Part shown: positions 14,952-22,104 of the stretch, in pieces
Position numbering within the stretch: position 1 is the stretch's first letter
How the letters are laid out: each line of letters starts with the position of its first letter
Origin: an uncultured Lachnospiraceae bacterium
GTDB taxonomy: Bacteria > Bacillota > Clostridia > Lachnospirales > Lachnospiraceae
Assembly: GCA_910579325.1 (NCBI GenBank)
Contig: CAJTTU010000053.1
Span: 1-22,954, forward strand
Direction of reading: 5' to 3'
DNA length: 22,954 nucleotides
Notes under the pieces: model-generated
The model's input: the letters and a program-made list of their open reading frames with translations, nothing else
The model's database searches: none
What the model was told of the DNA's origin: nothing
Translations under genes and position numbers: made by a program

Positions 14952-14979
14952 TTGCATTTTCTCACAATTATGCTATAAT
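14952..14979 (+). promoter_or_regulatory. Promoter of the tRNA-Ala gene
   Basis: TTGCAT (14952-14957) and TATAAT (14974-14979) are 16 bases apart, and TGC directly before the -10 box makes it an extended -10 promoter. Transcription would start near 14986, a few bases ahead of the mature tRNA. Confidence 0.7.
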
Positions 14980-14988
14980 AGTTTTGAT

Positions 14989-15061
14989 GGGGCATTAGCG
15001 CAGCTGGGAGCGCGCCACACTGGCAGTGTGGAGGTCAGGGGTTCGAATCCCCTATGCTCCA
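14989..15061 (+). tRNA. tRNA-Ala with anticodon GGC
   Basis: A 73-base cloverleaf. The acceptor arm GGGGCAT/ATGCTCC contains the G3-U70 wobble pair that defines alanine identity. The D-arm is AGCGCAGCTGGGAGCGCG. The anticodon stem CCACA/TGTGG holds loop CTGGCAG with anticodon GGC, reading GCC and GCU. The T-arm is AGGGGTTCGAATCCCCT. The discriminator base is A; the 3' CCA is not separately encoded and would be added after transcription. Seven T residues (15062-15068) follow directly. Confidence 0.95.
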
Positions 15062-15068
15062 TTTTTTT
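15062..15068 (+). terminator. T-tract after the tRNA gene
   Basis: Seven consecutive T residues start right after the last tRNA base. With the tRNA acceptor/T-arm as upstream structure they could terminate the short transcript, although no separate hairpin is present, so some read-through into the acyltransferase gene is possible. Confidence 0.35.
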
Positions 15069-15116
15069 AATGCCATCAGAAAAATTTCTATATATTGGAA
15101 CAGGAGTATGTCAGAG

Positions 15117-16304
15117 ATGGCCTTGGCAAATGTGAAAAAACGTGATGAAAATATAGACGTTCTGAAAGGGCTGGCGATCATCTGCGTTGTTCTCGGACAC
15201 TGCGGTTTTCCCGGTGGTGCCTATATCTATCTGTTTCATATGGCCGTTTTTTTTATGGCCTCCGGATACTGCTTTGACGCAAAAAAGATACAAAGCAGTG
15301 ATAATCTGTGGGAATATGCCTTGAAAAAGCTGCGAAGCCTTTGGCTGCCTTATGTGATTTTTAACACCCTGGGCTGGATTTTTTATAATACCTTTATCCA
15401 AATTGGATTCCTGACGGAGAATCCTGAATTTCCAGACGCTGTCAGCCGGATGGAATGGCCCTCTATTGTCAATGCTATCGCATGGGCCTTTCATATGAAT
15501 ACCTGGGGGACGCAGAAATATTTTGGGGCGGGCTGGTTTATCATTGTTCTCTTTTATATTACGATCTTGTTTGCCGCGTTGTGCCTGGTTTCGGAGTCGT
15601 GCAAAAAGCGGGTCTGCCGGATGATAGGGAGGGCAGGAAGACAGAACCATAATATAGAAGATACTTTCCCGAAGACAGAGCGAGCGCTGTATGTGCTGCA
15701 GCATGTGGTCCTGCTGTCAAGCGGAGCGGTCAGCTTATATATCAGCTGGAAGCTGCAATGCAGGGAGCTGATTCTGGAAGAATGTATCACGTCGGCGACA
15801 GTCTGTTACCCTCTTTATGTGTTTGGTTTTTATCTGAAGAAACTTTCGGACAGGATGAATCCTTTGATTCTGCGGTTCCGCTATGGGCTTGTGGCGCTGG
15901 GGATTCCGGCTTTTTATATCGCGGGAAAGTATGGAGGGATTTCTCTGAATCTGAACGCATATCCGGGCTGGCAGTTTCTTTTGATCTGTTCCCTGCTGGG
16001 CTGGGTCTGGCTTCTGGCGCTTTCCATGTGTTTGACACAAAAAAAATGGAAGATAAAGAATGCGTTGAATTATATTGGAAGACGCAGTATTTATATCCTG
16101 TTCCTCCACTTTCTGGCATTCAGGCCTGTGGTCGCTTTACAGTTGTTTGTGTATCATGAGCCGGCGTATCTGCTGGCTTCTTTTCCGATTTTGGTTAAGG
16201 GCGGCGTCTGGTGGGTTCTTTATACGATCGCCGGTGTGGGACTTCCGCTGCTGGTGGAAAAAATTGTGATGGCAATATCTCGCTGTTTACACGGAAAGGA
16301 TTGA
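15117..16304 (+). CDS. Acyltransferase-3 family membrane protein
   Basis: The 395-residue polytopic protein has about ten hydrophobic segments. It opens with the family motif ENIDVLKGLAIICVVLGH, whose His is the expected catalytic residue, followed by YIYLFHMAVFFMASGY. Family members O-acetylate sugars of cell-surface polysaccharides using acyl donors from the cytoplasm. Closer relatives of this type occur in capsule and exopolysaccharide loci; the acceptor here is unknown. The ATG at 15117 has AGGAG ten bases upstream (15102-15106). An ATG at 15108 would touch that site, and the frame also extends back into the tRNA, so longer starts are unlikely. The promoter of the next unit lies in its last codons. 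Confidence 0.8.
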   Translation: MALANVKKRDENIDVLKGLAIICVVLGHCGFPGGAYIYLFHMAVFFMASGYCFDAKKIQSSDNLWEYALKKLRSLWLPYVIFNTLGWIFYNTFIQIGFLTENPEFPDAVSRMEWPSIVNAIAWAFHMNTWGTQKYFGAGWFIIVLFYITILFAALCLVSESCKKRVCRMIGRAGRQNHNIEDTFPKTERALYVLQHVVLLSSGAVSLYISWKLQCRELILEECITSATVCYPLYVFGFYLKKLSDRMNPLILRFRYGLVALGIPAFYIAGKYGGISLNLNAYPGWQFLLICSLLGWVWLLALSMCLTQKKWKIKNALNYIGRRSIYILFLHFLAFRPVVALQLFVYHEPAYLLASFPILVKGGVWWVLYTIAGVGLPLLVEKIVMAISRCLHGKD

Positions 16305-16315
16305 TATTGTATAAT
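16286..16315 (+). promoter_or_regulatory. Promoter of the dehydratase-loaP unit
   Basis: TTTACA (16286-16291), inside the last codons of the acyltransferase gene, and TATAAT (16310-16315) are 18 bases apart. It predicts a leader of about 100 bases to 16425. The leader can form a TTTTTGC/GCGAAAA stem (16379-16385, 16398-16404). No recognised riboswitch is seen. Confidence 0.5.
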
Positions 16316-16425
16316 AGGAACACTTAATAAAGCGGGAATATATGCCGATATGCCGTTGCGCCTGGCCGGAAAGTTTCATTTTTGCAGGTATCAGGGGGCG
16401 AAAATACAAAAGATGAGGTGTTTAG

Positions 16426-18291
16426 ATGAATCTGGAAAAGTTTATTGAGAAAAATGCGCCGAAAAACAGAGTGGCCCTTTTGGTCGTTCTGGATATTCTG
16501 ATTGTGTCCGTAACAGGCTTTTTGGCGCTTTATGTTCGATATGATTTTCGATTCAGCAAAATGGATATGGAGTTTGTGAGCACCGAATTAAAATATCTTC
16601 CGGCTAATCTGGTATTTACGATGATTTTATTTGTGCTGTTCAGGCTTTACCGCAGTGTCTGGAGCTTTGCCAGCAGTACGGAGCTTTTGAACGTAATCGG
16701 CGCCTGTTCCGCCAGCGTCCTGTGCCAGATTGTAATTCTGGCAGTGCTGAGGGTGCGAATGCCCATCAGCTATTACCTGATTAAATATTTTCTGCTGATC
16801 ATGGGAATAGGAACCTTACGTTTTACTTACAGAATTCTTCGGATGTTTCAGGAAAGACGGGTAGGCTTAAAAAGGGATGCCAGACGGAATACAATGGTGG
16901 TCGGCGCCGGCGAGGCCGGCGCTATGGTTATTAAAGAATTCCAGAACAGCCGTTATCTGGATCAAAAGGTTTGCTGTGTGGTCGATGATAACGAGGCAAA
17001 GCAGGGAAAATATCTCCGGGGCGTTAAAATCATGGGGACGAGGAATGACATCGGTTTTCTGGCCAGGGAGATGAATGTGGACGAGATTATCGTGGCGCTG
17101 CCTTCCGTACCCCAGTCGGAGGTGCGGGAAATTCTGCAGATCTGTCAGGAAACGGGCTGTAAGCTGAAAGTGCTTCCCGGAATTTATCAGATGATCAACG
17201 GCGAGGTAAGTGTCTCCAGGCTGCGAAAAGTGGAGATCGAAGACCTTCTGGGGCGTGAGCCGATTAAGCTTCAGGTGGAGTCGGTCATGGGCTATGTGGC
17301 CGGGAAAACAATTCTTGTAACAGGCGGCGGCGGTTCGATTGGCAGTGAATTGTGCCGCCAGATTGCCGCCCATAATCCCAAACGGCTGATTATTGCGGAT
17401 ATCTATGAAAATAATGCCTATGATATTCAGCAGGAGCTGAAGCACAGATATCCGGATCTGGATCTGGTGGTGCTGATTGCCTCCGTGAGAAACGCGCATC
17501 GTATCGATACAATTTTTGAGAACTACCGACCGGAAATTGTCTATCACGCTGCCGCTCATAAGCATGTCCCGTTGATGGAGGACAGTCCGAACGAGGCGAT
17601 TAAGAACAATGTATTCGGAACGTACACGACGGCGCAGGCGGCGGATCGGTATGGCGTTTTGCGCTTTGTCCTGATTTCCACGGACAAGGCCGTGAATCCT
17701 ACGAATGTTATGGGCGCTTCAAAGCGGATCTGCGAGATGATTATCCAGATGATGAACCAGCGCTCCCGGACGGATTTTGTGGCCGTACGGTTCGGAAATG
17801 TACTGGGCAGCAACGGCAGCGTAATTCCGCTGTTTAAAAAACAGATCGAGCAGGGCGGTCCGGTAACTGTTACCCATCCGGACATCATCCGGTATTTTAT
17901 GACGATTCCGGAAGCAGTATCTCTGGTGCTTCAGGCCGGAGCGCTGGCAAAGGGCGGAGAAATTTTTGTGCTGGATATGGGTGAGCCTGTGAAGATCCTG
18001 GATCTGGCGGTAAATCTGATTCGCCTGTCCGGATACAAGCCTTTTGAGGAGATTCCGATTGAATTTACCGGTCTGCGTCCTGGAGAGAAGCTGTATGAGG
18101 AGCTTCTGATGAGCGAAGAAGGGCTGAAAGAGACGGAAAATAAGCTGATTCATATAGGGAAGCCAATTGAGTTCGATGAGGAAAGGTTCCTGCAGGAGTT
18201 GGAGGAGCTGCGGGAGATGGCCGAGGAGGATTCGGACGGGATTCGCAGGAAAGTACAGGAGATTGTGCCGACGTATGTGATGAGAGGGTAG
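16426..18291 (+). CDS. Membrane-anchored nucleotide-sugar epimerase/dehydratase (FlaA1/CapD/WbpM type)
   Basis: The 621-residue protein makes a modified UDP-sugar for surface glycan assembly; long relatives of this family are UDP-GlcNAc 4,6-dehydratases. Four membrane helices lie in the first 140 residues, followed by a Rossmann-like domain with VVGAGEAGAMVIKEF near 162-176. The catalytic extended SDR domain starts with ILVTGGGGSIGSELCRQI near residue 296. The active-site region reads STDKAVNPTNVMGASK (about 418-433), with Met in place of the usual SDR Tyr, as is known for WbpM-type enzymes. The later LRPGEKLYEELL is also typical. The start ATG has GAGGTG just upstream. The stop is TAG, two bases before loaP, so the two are co-transcribed. 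Confidence 0.9.
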   Translation: MNLEKFIEKNAPKNRVALLVVLDILIVSVTGFLALYVRYDFRFSKMDMEFVSTELKYLPANLVFTMILFVLFRLYRSVWSFASSTELLNVIGACSASVLCQIVILAVLRVRMPISYYLIKYFLLIMGIGTLRFTYRILRMFQERRVGLKRDARRNTMVVGAGEAGAMVIKEFQNSRYLDQKVCCVVDDNEAKQGKYLRGVKIMGTRNDIGFLAREMNVDEIIVALPSVPQSEVREILQICQETGCKLKVLPGIYQMINGEVSVSRLRKVEIEDLLGREPIKLQVESVMGYVAGKTILVTGGGGSIGSELCRQIAAHNPKRLIIADIYENNAYDIQQELKHRYPDLDLVVLIASVRNAHRIDTIFENYRPEIVYHAAAHKHVPLMEDSPNEAIKNNVFGTYTTAQAADRYGVLRFVLISTDKAVNPTNVMGASKRICEMIIQMMNQRSRTDFVAVRFGNVLGSNGSVIPLFKKQIEQGGPVTVTHPDIIRYFMTIPEAVSLVLQAGALAKGGEIFVLDMGEPVKILDLAVNLIRLSGYKPFEEIPIEFTGLRPGEKLYEELLMSEEGLKETENKLIHIGKPIEFDEERFLQELEELREMAEEDSDGIRRKVQEIVPTYVMRG

Positions 18292-18293
18292 GT

Positions 18294-19106
18294 ATGTGGT
18301 ATGTATTGCAGACAGTGACGGGTCAGGAAGAGGAACTGGTGCATATGATCAGGGAAGTGGTACCGGATCATGCATATTCGGATTGCTTTGTGGCCTATTA
18401 TGAGCGGGTCTGGAGGAGGCAGCAGCAAAGTATTGTCCATGTGGAGCGGCTGTTTCCCGGGTATGTATTTATTATCTCTGACGATCCCAATGAACTTTTC
18501 CTGGAGCTGAAACGTGTCCCGGCTATGTCAAAGCTGGTGTCTGCCGGAAAGTTTGAGTTTCTTCCGATCGAAAAAGAGGAGGAAACTTTTTTCCATGCAT
18601 TGCTGACGGAGGAAAGAATTGTCAGACTGTCTTATGTGGAGACGGATGGGAAGGGGCATGTCCTTCGAATTGAGGGACCGCTTAAACAGTTTGCGGATCA
18701 GATTGTAAAATATCAGTTTAAAAAACGATATGCGATGATTCGCTTTCGGATGCTGGGCATGGATAAAACAGGGACGCTGGGCATTATCCTGAGGGAGGAT
18801 GTGCGTCAGGAGATTGCCTATGGCAAGGTGGAGGCCCCGATCTCCATACCGGAGCGATATATTGCGGAAGGTATACCTGGCCCCCCGGATGCGGAAGGCA
18901 TGTCTGAATCTTTAAATAAGGATGAGACGGCAGATTTTGGCGATCTGTCCGTGGGCGATCGGGTTGAAGTGCAGTCCGGAATGCTGGAAAACGTAATAGG
19001 CGTAGTCTGGAGAGTGAAAAGAAACACGGTCGAGGTCGGCGTTCGTCTGTTTGGGCAGGATATGGCTATGGAGGTGGCAAAACGGGATGTCCGTAAGCCG
19101 GGGTGA
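18294..19106 (+). CDS. loaP: LoaP-like NusG-family transcription antiterminator with two KOW-like domains
   Basis: LoaP is a NusG paralog that binds RNA polymerase, and a leader RNA hairpin, and suppresses termination in long polysaccharide or natural-product operons. The NGN domain starts with MWYVLQTVTGQEEE and includes RLFPGYVFI (52-60), as in NusG/RfaH/LoaP proteins. A KOW-like segment at about 118-172 has the LoaP-type IEGPLKQFADQIVKYQFKKR. The protein then has a flexible acidic linker (about 175-215) and a second KOW-like segment at 217-268 (LSVGDRVEVQSGMLENVIG, then VEVGVRLFGQDMAMEV). Typical LoaP is about 170-180 residues; this has 270. It starts two bases after the dehydratase stop. 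It ends three bases from the convergent glycosyltransferase, with no terminator between. Its target is probably a surface-glycan operon, perhaps the leftward one whose leader is outside the window. Confidence 0.85.
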   Translation: MWYVLQTVTGQEEELVHMIREVVPDHAYSDCFVAYYERVWRRQQQSIVHVERLFPGYVFIISDDPNELFLELKRVPAMSKLVSAGKFEFLPIEKEEETFFHALLTEERIVRLSYVETDGKGHVLRIEGPLKQFADQIVKYQFKKRYAMIRFRMLGMDKTGTLGIILREDVRQEIAYGKVEAPISIPERYIAEGIPGPPDAEGMSESLNKDETADFGDLSVGDRVEVQSGMLENVIGVVWRVKRNTVEVGVRLFGQDMAMEVAKRDVRKPG

Positions 19107-19109
19107 ATA

Positions 19110-20204
19110 TCAGATATTTGCCGAACGGTAAGCCTGCATATATGCTTTGCCGAAATATGCCGGATTTAAGCTTTTCTGATATTCCGCCGCAGTCTGGTCA
19201 TAAACGAAATTTTCTTGTTTCAGTGCGTTTAGCACCCGTATTAAATCATGTCCGTTTTCCGCCTCGAAAGTATATCCGATATGATTGTCACGGATCAGGG
19301 TTCCCAGGCTTTCATAATCGGAGCCTATGATCATTTTTCCGGCGCACACTCCCTCCGCAAGAGGGCCCGACGCGCCGTTAAAGGCCTTTCCGTAAGGCAG
19401 CAGGATGATATCACAGGCCTGTACCGCACACTGGAATTCATAGACGGTAAGTTTTCGGGGTATGGTTGTTCCGTTTATATTGTTTTCCGTCAGATTTTTC
19501 TCGATTTGGGTATATTTATATTCCCCCTCTTCTCCGGCAAAGAAAAAGTGAAAGTTTTCCTTTTGACGGGCTGATAAATCCGACAAATGTTCCAGCAAAA
19601 AGTGATATCCTTTATAGCCGGAAGTTCTTCCGAGTAAACCAATAATGGTTTTGCCGGCGGGAAGACAGAAATTGTTCCTGGCTTCTGCCGGGGAAATTTG
19701 CCGCAGTTCATCAAAATCAAATGCAGGATATTCAATATGTCTGACAGCAGAATGTTTCACCAGAGCCGAAAAATATTCGGCCAGCACATTTGTGTGAACA
19801 ATGGAACAGTCGATTTTTTCCATGATACGCCGAATGGCATGTTTCCGCCAGTTATTAATGTATAAATGATGGTATGTCATGACAGTATAAAACCCTGAAA
19901 GCAGGGACAATCCGGCGCCGAAATATCGGTAGATTTCATCCGCTTCCAGAAAATGAATGATATCTGCGGCTTCGGCGTCCGCTGCTGCACGGATTTGCCG
20001 CAGCAGCTGTAAATAGGCCGGCAGTGTTCTTTTTTTGTGGAATGTGGTCTGCAGAACCCGTTTGTCAGGTATGTCAAAATCTCCGATACAGGATGCGGGA
20101 CATAAAAGAACAACCTGAGCGTGGAAACGGATGGCAGTATATATATATTCTAAATATGTTTTACGGTGGCCGTCCGAGGACAGGCCTATCAGCATAATTT
20201 TCAT
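19110..20204 (-). CDS. Glycosyltransferase, GT4-like (GT-B fold)
   Basis: The 364-residue protein has the two-domain GT-B layout. The N-terminal MKIMLIGLSSDGHRKTYLEY and DIIHFLEADEIYRYFG belong to the acceptor half. The donor half carries IIGLLGRTSGYKGYHFLLE (about 193-211), FFFAGEEGEYKY, CDIILLPYGKAFNGASG and PLAEGVCAGKMIIGSDYES. The last is the GT4-type donor-binding stretch; the classical EX7E spacing is not obvious, so the exact family is tentative. The sugar and acceptor are unknown. An alternative start at the fourth codon (ATG, 20195) has AAAGAAG at better distance than the first ATG. It is the last gene of the leftward glycan set, 40 bases after the GNT-I-like gene. Confidence 0.8.
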   Translation of the reverse strand: MKIMLIGLSSDGHRKTYLEYIYTAIRFHAQVVLLCPASCIGDFDIPDKRVLQTTFHKKRTLPAYLQLLRQIRAAADAEAADIIHFLEADEIYRYFGAGLSLLSGFYTVMTYHHLYINNWRKHAIRRIMEKIDCSIVHTNVLAEYFSALVKHSAVRHIEYPAFDFDELRQISPAEARNNFCLPAGKTIIGLLGRTSGYKGYHFLLEHLSDLSARQKENFHFFFAGEEGEYKYTQIEKNLTENNINGTTIPRKLTVYEFQCAVQACDIILLPYGKAFNGASGPLAEGVCAGKMIIGSDYESLGTLIRDNHIGYTFEAENGHDLIRVLNALKQENFVYDQTAAEYQKSLNPAYFGKAYMQAYRSANI

Positions 20205-20244
20205 CTTCTTTCTTTCACCGTTCCTATTTTTCAGTTTTTGCAGT

Positions 20245-21396
20245 TTATTTTAACCGGATTTTGAATTTGTCAATTAAATATCTTAACAGGTCCTTCCAGG
20301 TACAGTGTGAAATCCTGAAATAATAATCATAGCATTTATAAAATTCATATGGATTCTTTGGGTTCTTCCGCGTTCCTTCCGTGTGATATAATTTTATTTC
20401 AGAGCCTTCGATGTTAAAGATAATATTTAATTCATGGGGACGCAGTTTTAACCCGTAGGTTTTGACGATTTGATAATCGGCGTTATGCGTTGTAAGCCAG
20501 TACTTTTTTCCCGAGGCGTTTTGTTTGGTTCCATAGATATCGATACACAGCTCCTGATCAGGTAAGTTTATATTTTGCGCAATCTTTGTATTTTCAAAAA
20601 ACGCGTCGTAGACGACGGGAGCCTCTGTCAGGGATATCAGACGATACTTTTTTTTGCTGTCAGTTTGGAGGGGAACCTGAAATAACGAGGTTGAATACGC
20701 ATGATGCTCTCCCATATCCGTAAAATTGGTACACAAAGCTTCATATGGATATACGAAGTATTTATTGGTTTCGACGCAGTAACGTATGTGATATTTTAAC
20801 CAGGAAGAATCCTTCCAATGGCAGACATTAAAAGGGACGCCTTCTGCCTGAGAAAAGCTTTCGGAATGATATTGATACCATGCTTTAAATTCCGACCACT
20901 GTTTTTTCATCCAGATTTGTCCCCAGGATTGGGCAAACTGGAGGAAGAAGATATCGGAACCTCCGGTCATCGGATAAAAAGGCTTTTCACTGTTAACGTT
21001 CCATAAATGGGTATATAATGAGATTCCCGCTATTCGCATATCAGATTCATAATATTCCACAGCCTGTCTCATATAATTAAAGAAAGCCGGGGACGGCATA
21101 ATATCGTCTTCGAATACGGCGACAGCGTCCAGAGAATAGGCGGCCATATAGTCCCCGCATTTTAAAATATGATTTTTTAATCCCAGCCTTTCGGGACAGG
21201 CATTGACTATCTTTTTACCGTGCTCCCATATGAATTCATGGGCTGCAGTCAGGATTTCGTCATGTCCGGCATAATCCAGACTGATGATCAACGTGATTTT
21301 ATGATTCTGATAATCTGCCTGATTTAATGCGTTGAGAAGTCTTTTCAGGCTCTTTGGGCGATTGTATCCAACGGCGATAACACCATATTGTCTCAT
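20245..21396 (-). CDS. GNT-I-like (GT13-type) glycosyltransferase
   Basis: The 383-residue GT-A enzyme opens with YGVIAVGYNRPKSLKRLLNA, then ITLIISLDYAG. Near residue 117 it shows the metal-binding motif VAVFEDDIMPSPAFFNYM, with EDD followed by SPAFF. This arrangement resembles eukaryotic N-acetylglucosaminyltransferase I (GT13) and its bacterial relatives rather than ordinary GT2 enzymes. The assignment rests on motif resemblance and was not tested by search. About 120 C-terminal residues after YDAFFENTK form an extra, probably beta-rich part. It starts as ATGA overlapping the stop of the acetyltransferase upstream, so the two are translationally coupled. Its sugar specificity is unknown; the context indicates surface polysaccharide assembly. 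Confidence 0.75.
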   Translation of the reverse strand: MRQYGVIAVGYNRPKSLKRLLNALNQADYQNHKITLIISLDYAGHDEILTAAHEFIWEHGKKIVNACPERLGLKNHILKCGDYMAAYSLDAVAVFEDDIMPSPAFFNYMRQAVEYYESDMRIAGISLYTHLWNVNSEKPFYPMTGGSDIFFLQFAQSWGQIWMKKQWSEFKAWYQYHSESFSQAEGVPFNVCHWKDSSWLKYHIRYCVETNKYFVYPYEALCTNFTDMGEHHAYSTSLFQVPLQTDSKKKYRLISLTEAPVVYDAFFENTKIAQNINLPDQELCIDIYGTKQNASGKKYWLTTHNADYQIVKTYGLKLRPHELNIIFNIEGSEIKLYHTEGTRKNPKNPYEFYKCYDYYFRISHCTWKDLLRYLIDKFKIRLK

Positions 21397-22070
21397 GAGC
21401 GTTCTTCCTCGCGATCGATCTGATTGAAAAAGCGATCGATATTGTCGAACAATTCGGCATGCTCCCGGATCCAGGACAATTCTTTATCCCACCAGGACAG
21501 CGCCAGTAATTTTTTTACAATGTCTTCTTCAAAGCGATCCCGGATTTTTTTCGCCGGAACGCCTCCCACAATGGTATAAGGCGCTACGTCTTTTACGACG
21601 ACCGCCCCTGCGGCGATCACGGCGCCGTCTCCGATTGTGACTCCCTCCATGATACTTGCGCCTTCCCCGATCCAGACGTCATTGCCGATCCGGACGTGAA
21701 AGGCTCCGCTTACATACCGGTAATCGACGTATTTTGTTTTATCCACATAAGTGAACCGGTGCTGTCCGGCCAGGGAGTAAAATGCGGGATGAAGGGATAC
21801 AAAAGAAATTGGATGCTGTCCGCAAATAATCCTGACATAAGGACCAATGCAGGAAAACCGACCGATTTTTGCATAAGAAATATTTGCCTTATCCGCTATG
21901 TAAGTGGCATAGCCAAGATAAGACGCCGTAACAGAGGCACTTGCCCCCACAGAATTCATTCCTTCGTAGACCGTCTGCATATCCGTATAAGCGCCTCGGC
22001 AGAGCCGGACTTTTCCGTGATTTTTCAATCCGGCCAGTCTGGTAATCAATGATTTTTTAATCCGGAACAT
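21393..22070 (-). CDS. CatB-related O-acetyltransferase (left-handed beta-helix)
   Basis: The 225-residue protein shows hexapeptide repeats of the xenobiotic acetyltransferase/CatB branch: YADKAN-like and YAKIGRFSCIGPYVRI (about 65-80), then VRIGNDVWIGEGASIMEGVTIGD-type turns (about 126-148), AVIAAGAVVVKDVAPYTIVG and VPAKKIR. The active-site-type His is in CGQHPISFVSLHPAFYS (about 83-99). In glycan loci such trimeric enzymes transfer acetyl from acetyl-CoA to sugars in the cytoplasm, complementing the membrane acyltransferase on the other side of the locus. The start ATG has AAGGGAAA upstream on the minus strand. It lies 34 bases after the flippase stop and overlaps the next gene by four bases. 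Confidence 0.85.
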   Translation of the reverse strand: MFRIKKSLITRLAGLKNHGKVRLCRGAYTDMQTVYEGMNSVGASASVTASYLGYATYIADKANISYAKIGRFSCIGPYVRIICGQHPISFVSLHPAFYSLAGQHRFTYVDKTKYVDYRYVSGAFHVRIGNDVWIGEGASIMEGVTIGDGAVIAAGAVVVKDVAPYTIVGGVPAKKIRDRFEEDIVKKLLALSWWDKELSWIREHAELFDNIDRFFNQIDREEERS

Positions 22071-22104
22071 AAAAGTTTTTCCCTTACTGTATTTGATGGG
22101 GTTT

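Noticed and set aside
15054..15116. Longer acyltransferase start reaching into the tRNA gene
   Set aside because: The extra residues overlap the tRNA 3' end and T-run; AGGAG at 15102-15106 fits the ATG at 15117.
16867..17565. 232-codon minus-strand open frame opposite the dehydratase gene
   Set aside because: Lies opposite the Rossmann and SDR motifs of a well-supported gene and shows no recognisable protein features.
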